Assembly: GCA_049603715.1 (NCBI GenBank)
Contig: JBMYSW010000003.1
Coordinates: forward strand, 158,142 to 222,141
Reading direction: 5' to 3'
DNA from: Pontibacterium sp049603715
GTDB taxonomy: Bacteria > Pseudomonadota > Gammaproteobacteria > Pseudomonadales > Balneatricaceae
DNA length: 64,000 bases
Below, in pieces: positions 1 to 7,277 of this stretch. A model generated the notes under the pieces. It ran no database searches. It was not told the DNA's origin and was given only the letters and a program-made list of their open reading frames with translations. The position numbers and the translations under genes were made by a program. Each line of letters starts with the position of its first letter. Within the stretch, counting starts at the first letter, position 1.

Positions 1-1
1 C

Positions 2-121
2 GTTGGTGTCTCTGTCGACAGCCGTGCCAACGACATCGAAACTCTGCTCAAACAGTCAGATAAAGCCATGTACGCCAATAAAGCCGCCCGCAAAGAGCGT
101 ATGCGGGCGAGGATGCGGTAG
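2..121 (+). CDS. C-terminal end of a GGDEF (diguanylate cyclase) protein, 5' cut by window
   Basis: The only open frame at the left edge reads V-G-V-S, then L-L-K-Q-S-D-K-A-M-Y-A-N-K, and stops at TAG 119-121. The pattern of a D-K-A-M-Y-x-A-K helix near the C-terminus, followed by a short basic tail, is the end of GGDEF domains that make cyclic di-GMP. Only about 39 residues are visible, so the signature GGDEF loop and any sensor domain lie outside the window. GC content is higher than in the genes that follow, so it may be resident chromosome rather than island DNA. Confidence 0.75.
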   Translation, partial: VGVSVDSRANDIETLLKQSDKAMYANKAARKERMRARMR

Positions 122-158
122 GGGATTTAGTAGGGGTGAGAGTTAGGCTGTCGCCACG

Positions 159-1106
159 TTAGTTTCCCTCTTCCTCGATATTATTTTCTTTCCATTTGTG
201 TATATAAGCCAACACCTCGTAGGCTCCATCTTCCGTTTCAACCAGGTCAATTGGGCGTCGGTTGTTTAAATACTTATTAGGCTGGCTCATCCATTTAAAC
301 ACCTCGCTTTGGTTTCCTCGAATTGGAATCGCTAAATCAAGAACCTGCTGCAAGAGCTTCGGTTGAGAATACCAAGATATTGGCTTTGTGGTTGGCTTCC
401 GTCCGGCCTTAATCACTCGGGGTAACTGACTATCAGATAGCTCTGACTGGGTGATATGCGTTCTTGTCCAATGTGAGTGCTCAGTTAACGCCTTGTTGGG
501 TCGCCGCTCTTGGTTCCGAGTGGGGGTAACAACACCAATCAAGACATCTGTATGCTCACGAATCATCGCTAAAGCAGGGGCAATATCTGTGTCATTAGTC
601 ACAATGATGGCATGATCAATATTGCCTTTTATTGCATCATGGTAAGCCTGTAAAGCAAGATTAACGTCGCTCTGCTTTTCCTCTACTTTCCATGCCAGAG
701 CCTCCTCACACTCTTTCGGCTGTCGATTTGGCTGAGCACGATCAACAAGCTTTATAGCGACTTTGTTAACCGCGTAATACCCTTCGAGGATTTCAATTTG
801 ATTGCTGTAAAGCTTTCGTAATGCAGTATGGTAACGCTCTTGGGAGGATACTGAGTCAGGAGACTTGGCAACGCTTTCGATAATTTTTGCAGTAAAAAAT
901 TTTATTGCACCTACCTTTAAAAGAGCGAACTCTTTCGGCACTCCTGCTTCATCCCGAAGCAACACAGAAGGCAATAGGTGTCGCTCAAATAGGCAATAGA
1001 TATCTAGCCACTTGTATGGGCTATTCTTGAGGCACCCGTAATAAAGATTATAACCATCAATATAAACACGAGTACGTAGAGGCTTCCGACTTTGCTTTCC
1101 TTGCAT
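159..1106 (-). CDS. NYN-domain (PIN-like) putative ribonuclease
   Basis: The 315-residue protein opens with a strand ending in Y-I-D-G-Y-N at residues 15-20, the signature of NYN domains, which are PIN-fold nucleases. Other acidic residues expected around the metal site are visible: D147 in KQSDVNLAL, and D172 and D174 in TNDTDIAPAL. The C-terminal 100 residues do not resemble a domain I recognise. NYN proteins (LabA/limkain type) cleave or bind RNA, and several occur in phage-defence islands. The substrate here is unknown. The gene stands alone on the minus strand at the left end of the accessory region. A role in defence is inference from position only. Confidence 0.8.
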   Translation of the reverse strand: MQGKQSRKPLRTRVYIDGYNLYYGCLKNSPYKWLDIYCLFERHLLPSVLLRDEAGVPKEFALLKVGAIKFFTAKIIESVAKSPDSVSSQERYHTALRKLYSNQIEILEGYYAVNKVAIKLVDRAQPNRQPKECEEALAWKVEEKQSDVNLALQAYHDAIKGNIDHAIIVTNDTDIAPALAMIREHTDVLIGVVTPTRNQERRPNKALTEHSHWTRTHITQSELSDSQLPRVIKAGRKPTTKPISWYSQPKLLQQVLDLAIPIRGNQSEVFKWMSQPNKYLNNRRPIDLVETEDGAYEVLAYIHKWKENNIEEEGN

Positions 1107-1118
1107 GTCTCTATCCCT

Positions 1119-1146
1119 AAAAATGAAAAAACCGGCTTACGCCGGC
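1119..1146 (-). terminator. Rho-independent terminator-like hairpin upstream of the NYN gene
   Basis: On the minus strand a CCGGC/GCCGG stem with a four-base loop is followed by TTTTTTCATTTTT. It sits 13-40 bases upstream of the NYN start codon and points toward that gene. It would therefore stop transcripts arriving from further upstream, or act as an attenuator. No minus-strand gene is visible between here and 2514, so what it insulates is unclear. Confidence 0.55.
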
Positions 1147-1209
1147 TTTCCCTTCCTCAAACCAGATGGTCTAGCCACACCGGTCTCGAGGATTAGTTGT
1201 TATGCTCAT

Positions 1210-1229
1210 TGTTACAGATATCTGTAACA
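1210..1229. repeat. Perfect 20-bp palindrome (operator or recombination-site candidate)
   Basis: TGTTACAGATATCTGTAACA is a perfect inverted repeat with no spacer. It lies in the 352-bp gap between the divergent NYN gene (starts 1106) and the membrane protein gene at 1459. Palindromes of this size in divergent promoter regions are usually dimer-binding operators. No matching repressor gene is adjacent. Apart from this and the hairpin at 1119-1146, I see no gene in 1107-1458. Confidence 0.45.
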
Positions 1230-1458
1230 GCCTTAAATTTAAAATAGCTATTGTGATGGTAGGTGGTGATAGCCCGGTGATGGTGAGGGGGGTATTTTTG
1301 AGAGATCTAAAGCAAGGATATACGCCCTGCAAGCCCATGTAAGCGACGACTAGGTAAACGGGTGTATGGGTAGCAAAAAAGTGTGAACGAAGTTTCTAAC
1401 GGGGGTTTAACGGGGTAGAATCTTGGTTAAAAGAATTTACTAAGGAAGGTGATTACGG

Positions 1459-2466
1459 ATGTCTAGAGAATTCATAATAAGTAATGAAGACGATGCCTAT
1501 GAAGTACTAAAAACTTTGATGGATGAACACCTAGATCCAAGCAAGTTCACTATAGAGCTAAAAGGATGGCCTACAATTAACTTGCACCTGACTGGAGATA
1601 AATATCACCAGACCATTACTCCTTCTATGATGAAAGGGTTCTTGGAGCTGCAGAAGGGCATCTATCGCTCATATGCCTTAACCAAGTATAAGAGCCCCAA
1701 TACTAACAAGCTCACGAAAGCAGAGAGAGATGAGCTTGAAATAGAAGTAAAAGTGAGTAATGGCTCGTCAAACTACGATATTAACCTTCAATCGCTTTTA
1801 GAAAAGTTTATTTCTACAGGAGTGGACAAAATGGACGGTTCACAAATTGTCGTTGTTATTTTGGGTGTCTTTCTCACCTATGCAGGTAGCACTGCCTTCC
1901 GTTACTACCTAGATACTAGGCGTCAGGAAAAAGAGCAAGAAGTAGCTTCAGCAGAAAAACTGGCTCAGCTGGACACCATGAAAAAGATGAGCGAAGAAGA
2001 AACTGAGCGCACGAAAATACTGGCTCAGTTGGTACGCCAAAATGCTACGTTTGACAATGTTCAACGTACTGCATACGACACCACTACAGAACTTCTAAAA
2101 AGCATGCGTAATGCTGATGCAGGCAGCTTTCAAGGCATTGAAATCACAGGCTCACAAGCAGACCTCATTACCCAAAACGCCCGCAGAAAATCATCAGATG
2201 TAAGGCTAGATGGCCGTTACCGCATTCTGTCAGTCGACTCATCCCACCACGAAGACTTTAAGGTCAAAGTCCGTGATATAGATTCTGGCGACACCTTCAA
2301 TGCAAAAGTCCAAGATGACTCGTTAACAGATACTTTTCTCAAGCGTCTTCAAAAAGCTGAGTGGGAAAAAAAGCCAGTTGAATTGAAGATCAACGCTAAA
2401 GAAAAAGACAATATTATCAGTGCAGCGCTTGTAATCGACGTCCAACAAGTTATAGAGCCCGAGTGA
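1459..2466 (+). CDS. Unknown single-pass membrane protein with coiled coil and C-terminal beta domain
   Basis: I do not recognise this 335-residue protein. It starts with a small soluble region (1-125). One hydrophobic helix at about 129-150 contains VVVILGVFLTYAG. A charged Lys/Glu-rich coiled coil follows at about 153-200. The last 90 residues are beta-rich and resemble a small barrel (YRILSVD, FKVKVRDID). The start at 1459 is supported by AAGGAAGG about 12 bases upstream. The next gene begins 47 bases after the stop on the same strand, so the two may be co-transcribed. A cytosolic sensor tethered to the membrane is one possible reading, but no function can be assigned. Confidence 0.7.
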   Translation: MSREFIISNEDDAYEVLKTLMDEHLDPSKFTIELKGWPTINLHLTGDKYHQTITPSMMKGFLELQKGIYRSYALTKYKSPNTNKLTKAERDELEIEVKVSNGSSNYDINLQSLLEKFISTGVDKMDGSQIVVVILGVFLTYAGSTAFRYYLDTRRQEKEQEVASAEKLAQLDTMKKMSEEETERTKILAQLVRQNATFDNVQRTAYDTTTELLKSMRNADAGSFQGIEITGSQADLITQNARRKSSDVRLDGRYRILSVDSSHHEDFKVKVRDIDSGDTFNAKVQDDSLTDTFLKRLQKAEWEKKPVELKINAKEKDNIISAALVIDVQQVIEPE

Positions 2467-2513
2467 GCAAATTAGCTCCACACCCATAAATCAAACTTTA
2501 GGGACCTGCCTGC

Positions 2514-3251
2514 ATGCCTAAAAGTTACTATTATCTATTTGGCGGCCCTGTACTTGCAATACTGATTTTCGCCGTTTGTTACTTAACGTCTTTTGCTATT
2601 GTTGAAGACGTTACCCCAAACAAAAACACATTTATGAGTTTTGGGCGCGAGTTGATAGCTGCGACAATTGGTGCAGCAATTGGTTCAGGGTTTGGTGCTT
2701 GGGTTGGTGCAGATAGGGCGTTCAAATATGACTTAAAGCGGTCAAAGAGTGAGGAGAATGAAGCAGCGGTTAATGCACTTAATAAAACTATTATCTCGTT
2801 TCTATTACAGTTAAATAATACAAAGCATATCGAGAAGTCCTTGAAAGATGCCCCCACCAGCAACCCAGAGCATATATTACTTGCTGATTACCCCGAGGTT
2901 ACGCCTGCCGATTTAGCGTCTTTAGTAGCGGTAATAGATGACCCTGAATTTATTCTGCAATTGCACAACGCTCAACAACGCTATTCACAGGCGATAAAGA
3001 GCTTGAAGAATCGGAATCAACATTTCAGCAACAACACTTTCACTATTATGAACAACTCTGATCCACAAGTTACTTATGCAGCACAGCAACTCATCTTCCA
3101 AGTGTATAACCTATTTATTGGTGGCCAATCAAAAGAAATGTTGAGCGATGTGCTATCAAAGCACATAAATACCTTGCACGAAAAAGGCACAGAAAAATAC
3201 AAAGGGCATATAATTTTTAAAGAAGATAAACGCCCAATCCCTCAAACCTAA
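2514..3251 (+). CDS. Unknown protein with two N-terminal membrane helices
   Basis: The 245-residue protein has two hydrophobic segments, about residues 8-30 and 47-68. The second is glycine-rich with GxxxG spacing (IGAAIGSGFGAWVG), as in tightly packed helices. The remaining 175 residues are soluble, helical and rich in Asn and Gln, with no family I can name. It follows the membrane/coiled-coil gene by 47 bp and shares its AT-rich composition. The two could form a membrane pair carried by the island. Function unknown. Confidence 0.65.
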   Translation: MPKSYYYLFGGPVLAILIFAVCYLTSFAIVEDVTPNKNTFMSFGRELIAATIGAAIGSGFGAWVGADRAFKYDLKRSKSEENEAAVNALNKTIISFLLQLNNTKHIEKSLKDAPTSNPEHILLADYPEVTPADLASLVAVIDDPEFILQLHNAQQRYSQAIKSLKNRNQHFSNNTFTIMNNSDPQVTYAAQQLIFQVYNLFIGGQSKEMLSDVLSKHINTLHEKGTEKYKGHIIFKEDKRPIPQT

Positions 3252-3444
3252 GTTAAACCACGCCACGCTAATCTAGCAGCATGAGCATACAAGCCACTCT
3301 CCAATCGGCAAACACCTACCATTAGCCACTGTGGATGACGGTATGGAATACATCTAGTGATTTTTTGGATACAACAGTCCAACCGTATCTATTACCAAAA
3401 CAAGCTTGGCGTAACAGTGGGCATATGAAAATATTTTAGTGAGT

Positions 3445-3885
3445 CTAGGGAAGTTATATAACGCTGTAGAACATCAGCGATTCACTGCACCTTGGCAGCG
3501 GGAGGCGGAAGCAATCTTAATTTCGTTTTACGAAATTAATCCCCTGCGGGCTTCGAAAGCAAAGCTTTCTCGTTTCAAAGTGCTTTGCACTTTGTCAAAC
3601 CACGGTGGAGCCTCATCCAGCCGCTGGGCGGCGTACAAAATAAAAAGCCCCGCTTATAGCGAGGCTAGGGAAGTCATTAACGCTGTAGAACATCAGCGAT
3701 TCGCTGCACGCTTGCAGCGGGAGGCGGAAGGAATCTTAATTTCGTTTTACGAAATTAATCCCCTACGGGCTTCGAAAGCACAGCTTTCTCGTTTCAAAGT
3801 GCTTTGCACTTTGTCGAACCACGGTGGAGCCTCATCCAGCCGCTGGGCGGCATACAAAATAAAAAGCCCCGCTTATAGCGAGGCT
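3445..3885. repeat. Tandem duplication of a ~219-bp multi-hairpin unit, likely non-coding
   Basis: Two direct copies (about 3445-3664 and 3665-3885) are roughly 95% identical, with fewer than ten substitutions. Each holds a string of short stem-loops. These include CGCTG/CAGCG, TAATTTCGT/ACGAAATTA with a 3-base loop, GAAAGC/GCTTTC, and CAAAGTGC/GCACTTTG with a 3-base loop. Each copy ends in a terminator-like hairpin (AAAGCC...GGCTTT). In copy 2 the substitutions improve one stem (GCTGCA/TGCAGC). A 172-codon frame spans both copies only because the period is a multiple of three; its product looks like translated hairpins. A structured RNA or a folded-DNA recombination site is more likely than a protein. 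Confidence 0.75.
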
Positions 3886-3893
3886 TTATATTT
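3861..3893. terminator. Bidirectional terminator hairpin closing repeat copy 2
   Basis: AAAAAGCCCCGCT, a short loop, then AGCGAGGCTTT form a stem with one mismatch. On the plus strand it is followed by TATATTTT. On the minus strand the stem is followed by TTTTTATTTTG, the better U-tract. Copy 1 (around 3643-3666) has the same stem and the same minus-strand T-run, but no plus-strand T-run. This suggests that a minus-strand transcript may be the functional product of the repeats. Confidence 0.5.
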
Positions 3894-3895
3894 TG

Positions 3896-4105
3896 ATGGT
3901 GCCCACTTATGGAAATCAATCAAACATAAAAGAAGCCCACTCAGGGAGCCTAACTGAGGTCTGGGATACAGCCAAAGACCACCCTCTAGACATGGACTTC
4001 GAGCAAAGTGACAAGTTGTTTGAAACCTTAGATCAGTGGAATGAGTGCCTAGAAAAACCATCTGCACTGAAGTTCATGAGCCTAACCCCAGATAAAGAGC
4101 CTTAA
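3896..4105 (+). CDS. Small hypothetical ORF after the tandem repeats (doubtful)
   Basis: A frame of about 69 codons follows the terminator of repeat copy 2 and stops at TAA 4103-4105. The middle (VWDTAKDHPLDMDFEQSDKL) has protein-like composition, but there is no ribosome binding site or family resemblance. Its last residues (TPDKEP) are encoded by the 18-bp sequence that also forms the 3' end of the nearby recombinase gene. It may be a remnant of a gene cut by integration. Low confidence that it is expressed. Confidence 0.25.
   Translation: MVPTYGNQSNIKEAHSGSLTEVWDTAKDHPLDMDFEQSDKLFETLDQWNECLEKPSALKFMSLTPDKEP
4084..4101 (+). repeat. 18-bp direct repeat of the integrase 3' end, copy 1
   Basis: AACCCCAGATAAAGAGCC occurs here and again at 4835-4852, where it encodes (on the opposite strand) the C-terminal A-L-Y-L-G of the tyrosine recombinase. 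Both copies have the same orientation and are 751 bp apart. They bracket the Fic-like fragment and the secreted-protein gene. This is the arrangement expected of attachment-site duplications left by a recombinase acting at the end of its own gene. Function is inferred. Confidence 0.55.
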
Positions 4106-4185
4106 TTTGGACACCTATATGCTCAAAAAATGCCATTTTTGAGAAGATAAAACGTCTTACGCTCAAAAAACAAAGATATTGAACA

Positions 4186-4290
4186 ATGGAAACAATACTA
4201 GCACGAATGCCACCAGCAGCCGATTTAGAAACGCCAGCCGTATTGAAAGCGCTAGTGGCACTGCTATTTGAGTTCCCACCGATTGAGTAG
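4186..4290 (+). pseudogene. Short fragment resembling the N-terminus of a Fic-family protein
   Basis: A 34-codon frame reads PPAADLETPAVLKAL after the start. This is like the N-terminal segment of Fic proteins (PP..DLET..VLK.L), then it stops at TAG 4288-4290 after an unrelated hydrophobic tail. The Fic catalytic HPFxxGNGR motif is absent. Just upstream, an 8-bp stem (CTCAAAAA/TTTTTGAG, 4122-4143) may be a regulatory or terminator hairpin. It is probably a decayed gene start. The Fic assignment rests on one short motif and is uncertain. Confidence 0.3.
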
Positions 4291-4380
4291 GTGTTTTAAT
4301 TTCATCTGGTTATATTTCTTGCGTAAAAAGCGAGTGATATGGTAACCATCTACAACCATAAGAAATCAAAAGGTTTAAGA

Positions 4381-4815
4381 ATGGAATCTATCCAACAAAT
4401 CTATAAAAGCCATGTAGCTGCGGCTGCACTTACTCTATCCGCGTCGCTTCCTTTTGCTGGCGCGGCTCACGCTGATATCAAGTATTTTGAGCAAGATATT
4501 AACTCGGCAACCGCTCAGCACGTAGCACAACAGTTTGAGCAACAAGGCAAAAATGTTGCAGTTCTCCACCGCGGCAAGCCGATGGGGAATATAGCAGAAA
4601 ACTATTTTTTAGGAACTCTAGAGTGGCTTGCGGAACACAAACCACACCTTAACATTGCCGTTGTTGGCGGTGGTGATCACAAAGGTGTTGTCGGGTATTT
4701 CGGCTCCGATAAAAAGAACTATAGTGAAGCATCAATCATTGAATTATGGATGATGGATGATATAGAACGCCGGTTAGAGAACAAGGCTGCCGTTCAGCAG
4801 CCCTCACCGCAATAG
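4381..4815 (+). CDS. Unknown secreted protein with Sec signal peptide
   Basis: Starting at ATG 4381 gives 144 residues with a clear signal peptide: a short basic start, a hydrophobic core (AAAALTLSASLPFAG) and an A-H-A cleavage site before DIKYF. An in-frame ATG at 4339 would add 14 residues that spoil the signal, so 4381 is preferred. The mature part contains EWLAEHKPHLNIAVVGGGD and later GYFGS, a pattern echoed in the secreted protein at 5797. I recognise no family. The gene lies between the two 18-bp repeats and ends 10 bp before the convergent recombinase, so it looks like cargo of that small element. Confidence 0.65.
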   Translation: MESIQQIYKSHVAAAALTLSASLPFAGAAHADIKYFEQDINSATAQHVAQQFEQQGKNVAVLHRGKPMGNIAENYFLGTLEWLAEHKPHLNIAVVGGGDHKGVVGYFGSDKKNYSEASIIELWMMDDIERRLENKAAVQQPSPQ

Positions 4816-4824
4816 CATCAATGC

Positions 4825-5442
4825 TCATAACTCCAACCCCAGATAAAGAGCCGTGATCTCGTCTGGAAGGATGCAAAGGTAATCCAGTGTTTGGGCTTCA
4901 GTGGCGTGACCGAAGGCTCGCATGAGCAAGGCCACGCTTGCATCATTGTGGGTGCGTTGGTGGTACCCCCAAGTCTTGCGCAGGGTGTGGCTACCAAAGT
5001 TTCCTGCTAGGCCAGCCTCCTTGCTCCAGCGCTTTACAAGGTTACAAACGGCTGGCACGCCAAGTCGTCCAAATTGCCGAGATGGAAACAGCGGCGATGC
5101 ATTACCCCTTGGGCATTTGTAATGCCCCAGCCATATACGAACCGCATCAATCGCGGCTTCATTCATCACAACAGAGCGATAGGCGTTGGTTTTGGTTTGC
5201 TTTAGCGCCAAAACATCACCAACCCGAAGCCCTTCCACTTGCCCGACATTTAACGATAAAAGCTCGTTTGCTCGCCATGCCGTGTTAATACCCAGCACAA
5301 ACAAGCAGTAATTCCGATATTGATGCGCTTCAAGCAGGTTACGTTTGATGCGTTCAATGGCTTGTCTATCGCGGATAGGCTCAACCTTGATCGCAGAACC
5401 CTTCTTGGGGTGGTTAGGGTTTTGATTTGCCTTGAATGCCAT
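4825..5442 (-). CDS. Short tyrosine recombinase (phage-integrase family)
   Basis: Starting at ATG 5442, with AAAGGTGG upstream, gives 205 residues. This is essentially only the catalytic domain plus a short basic N-terminal tail; the usual 80-100 residue core-binding domain is missing. The catalytic set is complete: Arg in TAWRANELL, Lys in KQTKT, His and Arg in SHTLRKTWGYH, His in FGHAT, and the nucleophilic Tyr in TLDYLC. The protein should cut and rejoin DNA at a short site. The end of its own gene is duplicated at 4084-4101, hinting that this is its target. An in-frame GTG at 5451 is an alternative start. Confidence 0.85.
   Translation of the reverse strand: MAFKANQNPNHPKKGSAIKVEPIRDRQAIERIKRNLLEAHQYRNYCLFVLGINTAWRANELLSLNVGQVEGLRVGDVLALKQTKTNAYRSVVMNEAAIDAVRIWLGHYKCPRGNASPLFPSRQFGRLGVPAVCNLVKRWSKEAGLAGNFGSHTLRKTWGYHQRTHNDASVALLMRAFGHATEAQTLDYLCILPDEITALYLGLEL
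4835..4852 (+). repeat. 18-bp direct repeat within the integrase 3' end, copy 2
   Basis: This is the partner of 4084-4101 and encodes, in antisense, residues close to the C-terminus of the tyrosine recombinase. The identity stops on both sides (T versus C before it, T versus G after it). The shared block is therefore exactly the sort of short core expected for an att site. Confidence 0.55.
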
Positions 5443-5463
5443 TGCGACCACCTTTCACCCCAT

Positions 5464-5489
5464 GACTAACTATTCCCTAATAGTTAGTC
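5464..5489. promoter_or_regulatory. Inverted repeat upstream of the recombinase (operator candidate)
   Basis: GACTAACTATT and AATAGTTAGTC form a perfect 11-bp inverted repeat around CCCT, about 20 bp upstream of the recombinase start. A related sequence, ACTAACTACTAGGGA, occurs at 5578-5592, inside a second imperfect palindrome (CCTAGT...ACTAGG, 5569-5590). Two related sites in the 354-bp gap between the divergent genes at 5442 and 5797 fit a repressor binding region or recombinase arm sites. The remainder of the gap is AT-rich DNA near 5700-5770, a plausible promoter for the gene at 5797. Confidence 0.45.
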
Positions 5490-5796
5490 AAGCTTTGCAT
5501 GTTGCGGGTTTTACGGTCGTATTGATATGGCTGGGATCTCAAGCAGAGTGGGGCTGAGGCGCGTGGTTCCTAGTCTCACTAACTACTAGGGAGAACTTAA
5601 AATTTACATATCAATCTAAATTATAGAGCAAAAGACAAACTGTGCTTACGGCGTTCGCACCCTAGCTGTGGAACATAGTTTCCGTCATGTCGTTTTTTCT
5701 TGCTTTATATTTCATGAATATGATAAATGTTTTGTATATAAAAATAATAATTAATAAAAATATTGTATAACAGGTTGAGGGTGCAAAGAGGTTGGT

Positions 5797-6387
5797 ATGT
5801 CTTTGCTCACAAAAGTAAGAAATTTCAAGCAAGAGTTTGGAAAGAAGGCTGTCGCCGTCGGCACAGCAACTGCACTAACACTTGCGCCAGTTGGTAACGC
5901 ACTTGCAGCGGACTTTAACGCTGCGAATGTTCAAAACGCGTCACTCTCTCAGCAAGCCCAACCATCACAATTAGTCCCTGATGAAAACGGTGTTCTTTGG
6001 TTTAAAAAAGGCCAAGATGCTGAAAGCCAATATAGCCTAGGTTTAGAATTATCTACCCCTGCTGAAATAAGCATCGTTGCAAGTAGCTCTCCAGGAACAT
6101 CCAAAACTGCCGTATCGGTAGGCAAGCAAATTAAAACATGGCTAGAAAGCCACCCAGACATTGATAACGTCCCCCTAGTTGTATCAGACACCCTAGCAAA
6201 CGGTGGCTCTTTTACCTTCTATATTGGAGGCAGAGCATATAGACCTAACGACAACCATAACGGCACATTGCAAATTAATGAAATTAGTGCACAACTACCT
6301 AGTATCGTAGAAACCTACCGTTACGCTCAGCAGAAACAGGCCGCACAACAAGTAGCCCTACAAAATAATCAATACGCACTCAATTAA
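5797..6387 (+). CDS. Unknown secreted protein with signal peptide
   Basis: The 196-residue product starts with a basic N-region (LLTKVRNFKQEFGKK). A hydrophobic stretch and the site GNALAA before DFNAAN follow, a standard Sec signal with Ala-x-Ala cleavage. The mature part has a Gln-rich tail (QQKQAAQQVALQNN). A central block (KTWLESHPDIDNVPLVVSD, then FTFYIGG) matches in pattern the secreted protein at 4381. AGAGG sits upstream of the start. The gene is divergent from the recombinase and faces the coiled-coil gene at 6405. Function unknown; it may be an envelope protein specific to this element. Confidence 0.65.
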   Translation: MSLLTKVRNFKQEFGKKAVAVGTATALTLAPVGNALAADFNAANVQNASLSQQAQPSQLVPDENGVLWFKKGQDAESQYSLGLELSTPAEISIVASSSPGTSKTAVSVGKQIKTWLESHPDIDNVPLVVSDTLANGGSFTFYIGGRAYRPNDNHNGTLQINEISAQLPSIVETYRYAQQKQAAQQVALQNNQYALN

Positions 6388-6404
6388 TTCAGAACAATCA
6401 CCTC

Positions 6405-7277
6405 TTAGGACATGCCGCCGATTGGAGGTAATGATAGTCCTTGACCAGACTGATTAAATTCATCATCCGCTAGCTTTTCAGAGTCAGCTTCCCTAATGGT
6501 CAAGGCTGCAATCTTTACCCCATCCCGTACATCAACATCGTCAATACCTGCTTGAGCCTCTTCAAGAATAGCCACACCTACACCTGACTTTTGCATATAT
6601 TCAATAGCCTTATTCATATACGCTTCCTTCTCCCCCTCAGGCGCATTATTAGCAACATCCGCTGCACGCCTAGCCCTGTTAGCATCACGATCAACCTGCT
6701 CAACTTCTCTACTCTTTTTTTCCGCCTCCTCATGTTCGCGGCGAGCCTCGGCAAGGCTTCTTTCGGCCTCTTCATTAATCATCGCAACAAGTTCCCAGTC
6801 AGGAAGCCCCGGATTATCACGACGAATTTCTGCAACTTTTCTTTGCTGCGCCTCAGACAGCACGTCACCATTGGCAATTGCCTCGGCTAGCTCTTCCAGT
6901 TCTTCCGCTTCTTCGAATAAATTTTGCGATTTTTGTCTATGCTCTAGGATCTCAGCGCGCAATTGCTCGATTTTCTCATCCATCTTTTCGAGCCATTCAG
7001 CAAGGTCACGAGCAGCTTTTGCAAAATGATCTTTTTCTTTTTTCTTACCCTCAGAATGCTCAGACGATTTCACTGCTTGAGATTGTACGACACGAGCCGA
7101 AACCAGCGAATTCGATACGCTAGCTTCTCCATGTGAATTGCTAATGGCAGCGTATGTTTCTTGCTCTACTCGCTTTTGTTTATCTTCGAATGTTTCAACG
7201 CTGGCTGGATCAAATAGCGCTGGGGCTATGCCGTCCTCTGCATTGGCTTTATGTTTGAATACTGCTTGTAGTGACAT
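6405..7277 (-). CDS. Coiled-coil protein of unknown function
   Basis: The 290-residue protein is soluble. From about residue 80 to 210 it is dominated by charged heptad-like helices rich in Glu, Lys and Arg (LEKMDEKIEQLRAEILEHR, ERSLAEARREHEEAEKK). A short C-terminal region ends in Gly/Pro-rich sequence (LSLPPIGGMS). There are no membrane helices, cysteines or catalytic motifs. Its start overlaps the stop of the gene at 7277 by one base (TAATG), so translation of the pair is probably coupled. A structural or scaffolding role is plausible, but no family is recognised. Confidence 0.65.
   Translation of the reverse strand: MSLQAVFKHKANAEDGIAPALFDPASVETFEDKQKRVEQETYAAISNSHGEASVSNSLVSARVVQSQAVKSSEHSEGKKKEKDHFAKAARDLAEWLEKMDEKIEQLRAEILEHRQKSQNLFEEAEELEELAEAIANGDVLSEAQQRKVAEIRRDNPGLPDWELVAMINEEAERSLAEARREHEEAEKKSREVEQVDRDANRARRAADVANNAPEGEKEAYMNKAIEYMQKSGVGVAILEEAQAGIDDVDVRDGVKIAALTIREADSEKLADDEFNQSGQGLSLPPIGGMS

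Noticed and set aside
1180..1195. Left attachment site of the island (CGAGGATT shared with tRNA-Phe)
   Set aside because: An eight-base match is too short to separate from chance, and the flanks do not align.
3439..3957. 172-codon frame across the tandem repeats
   Set aside because: It is translated hairpins and terminators; it stays open only because the repeat period is a multiple of three.
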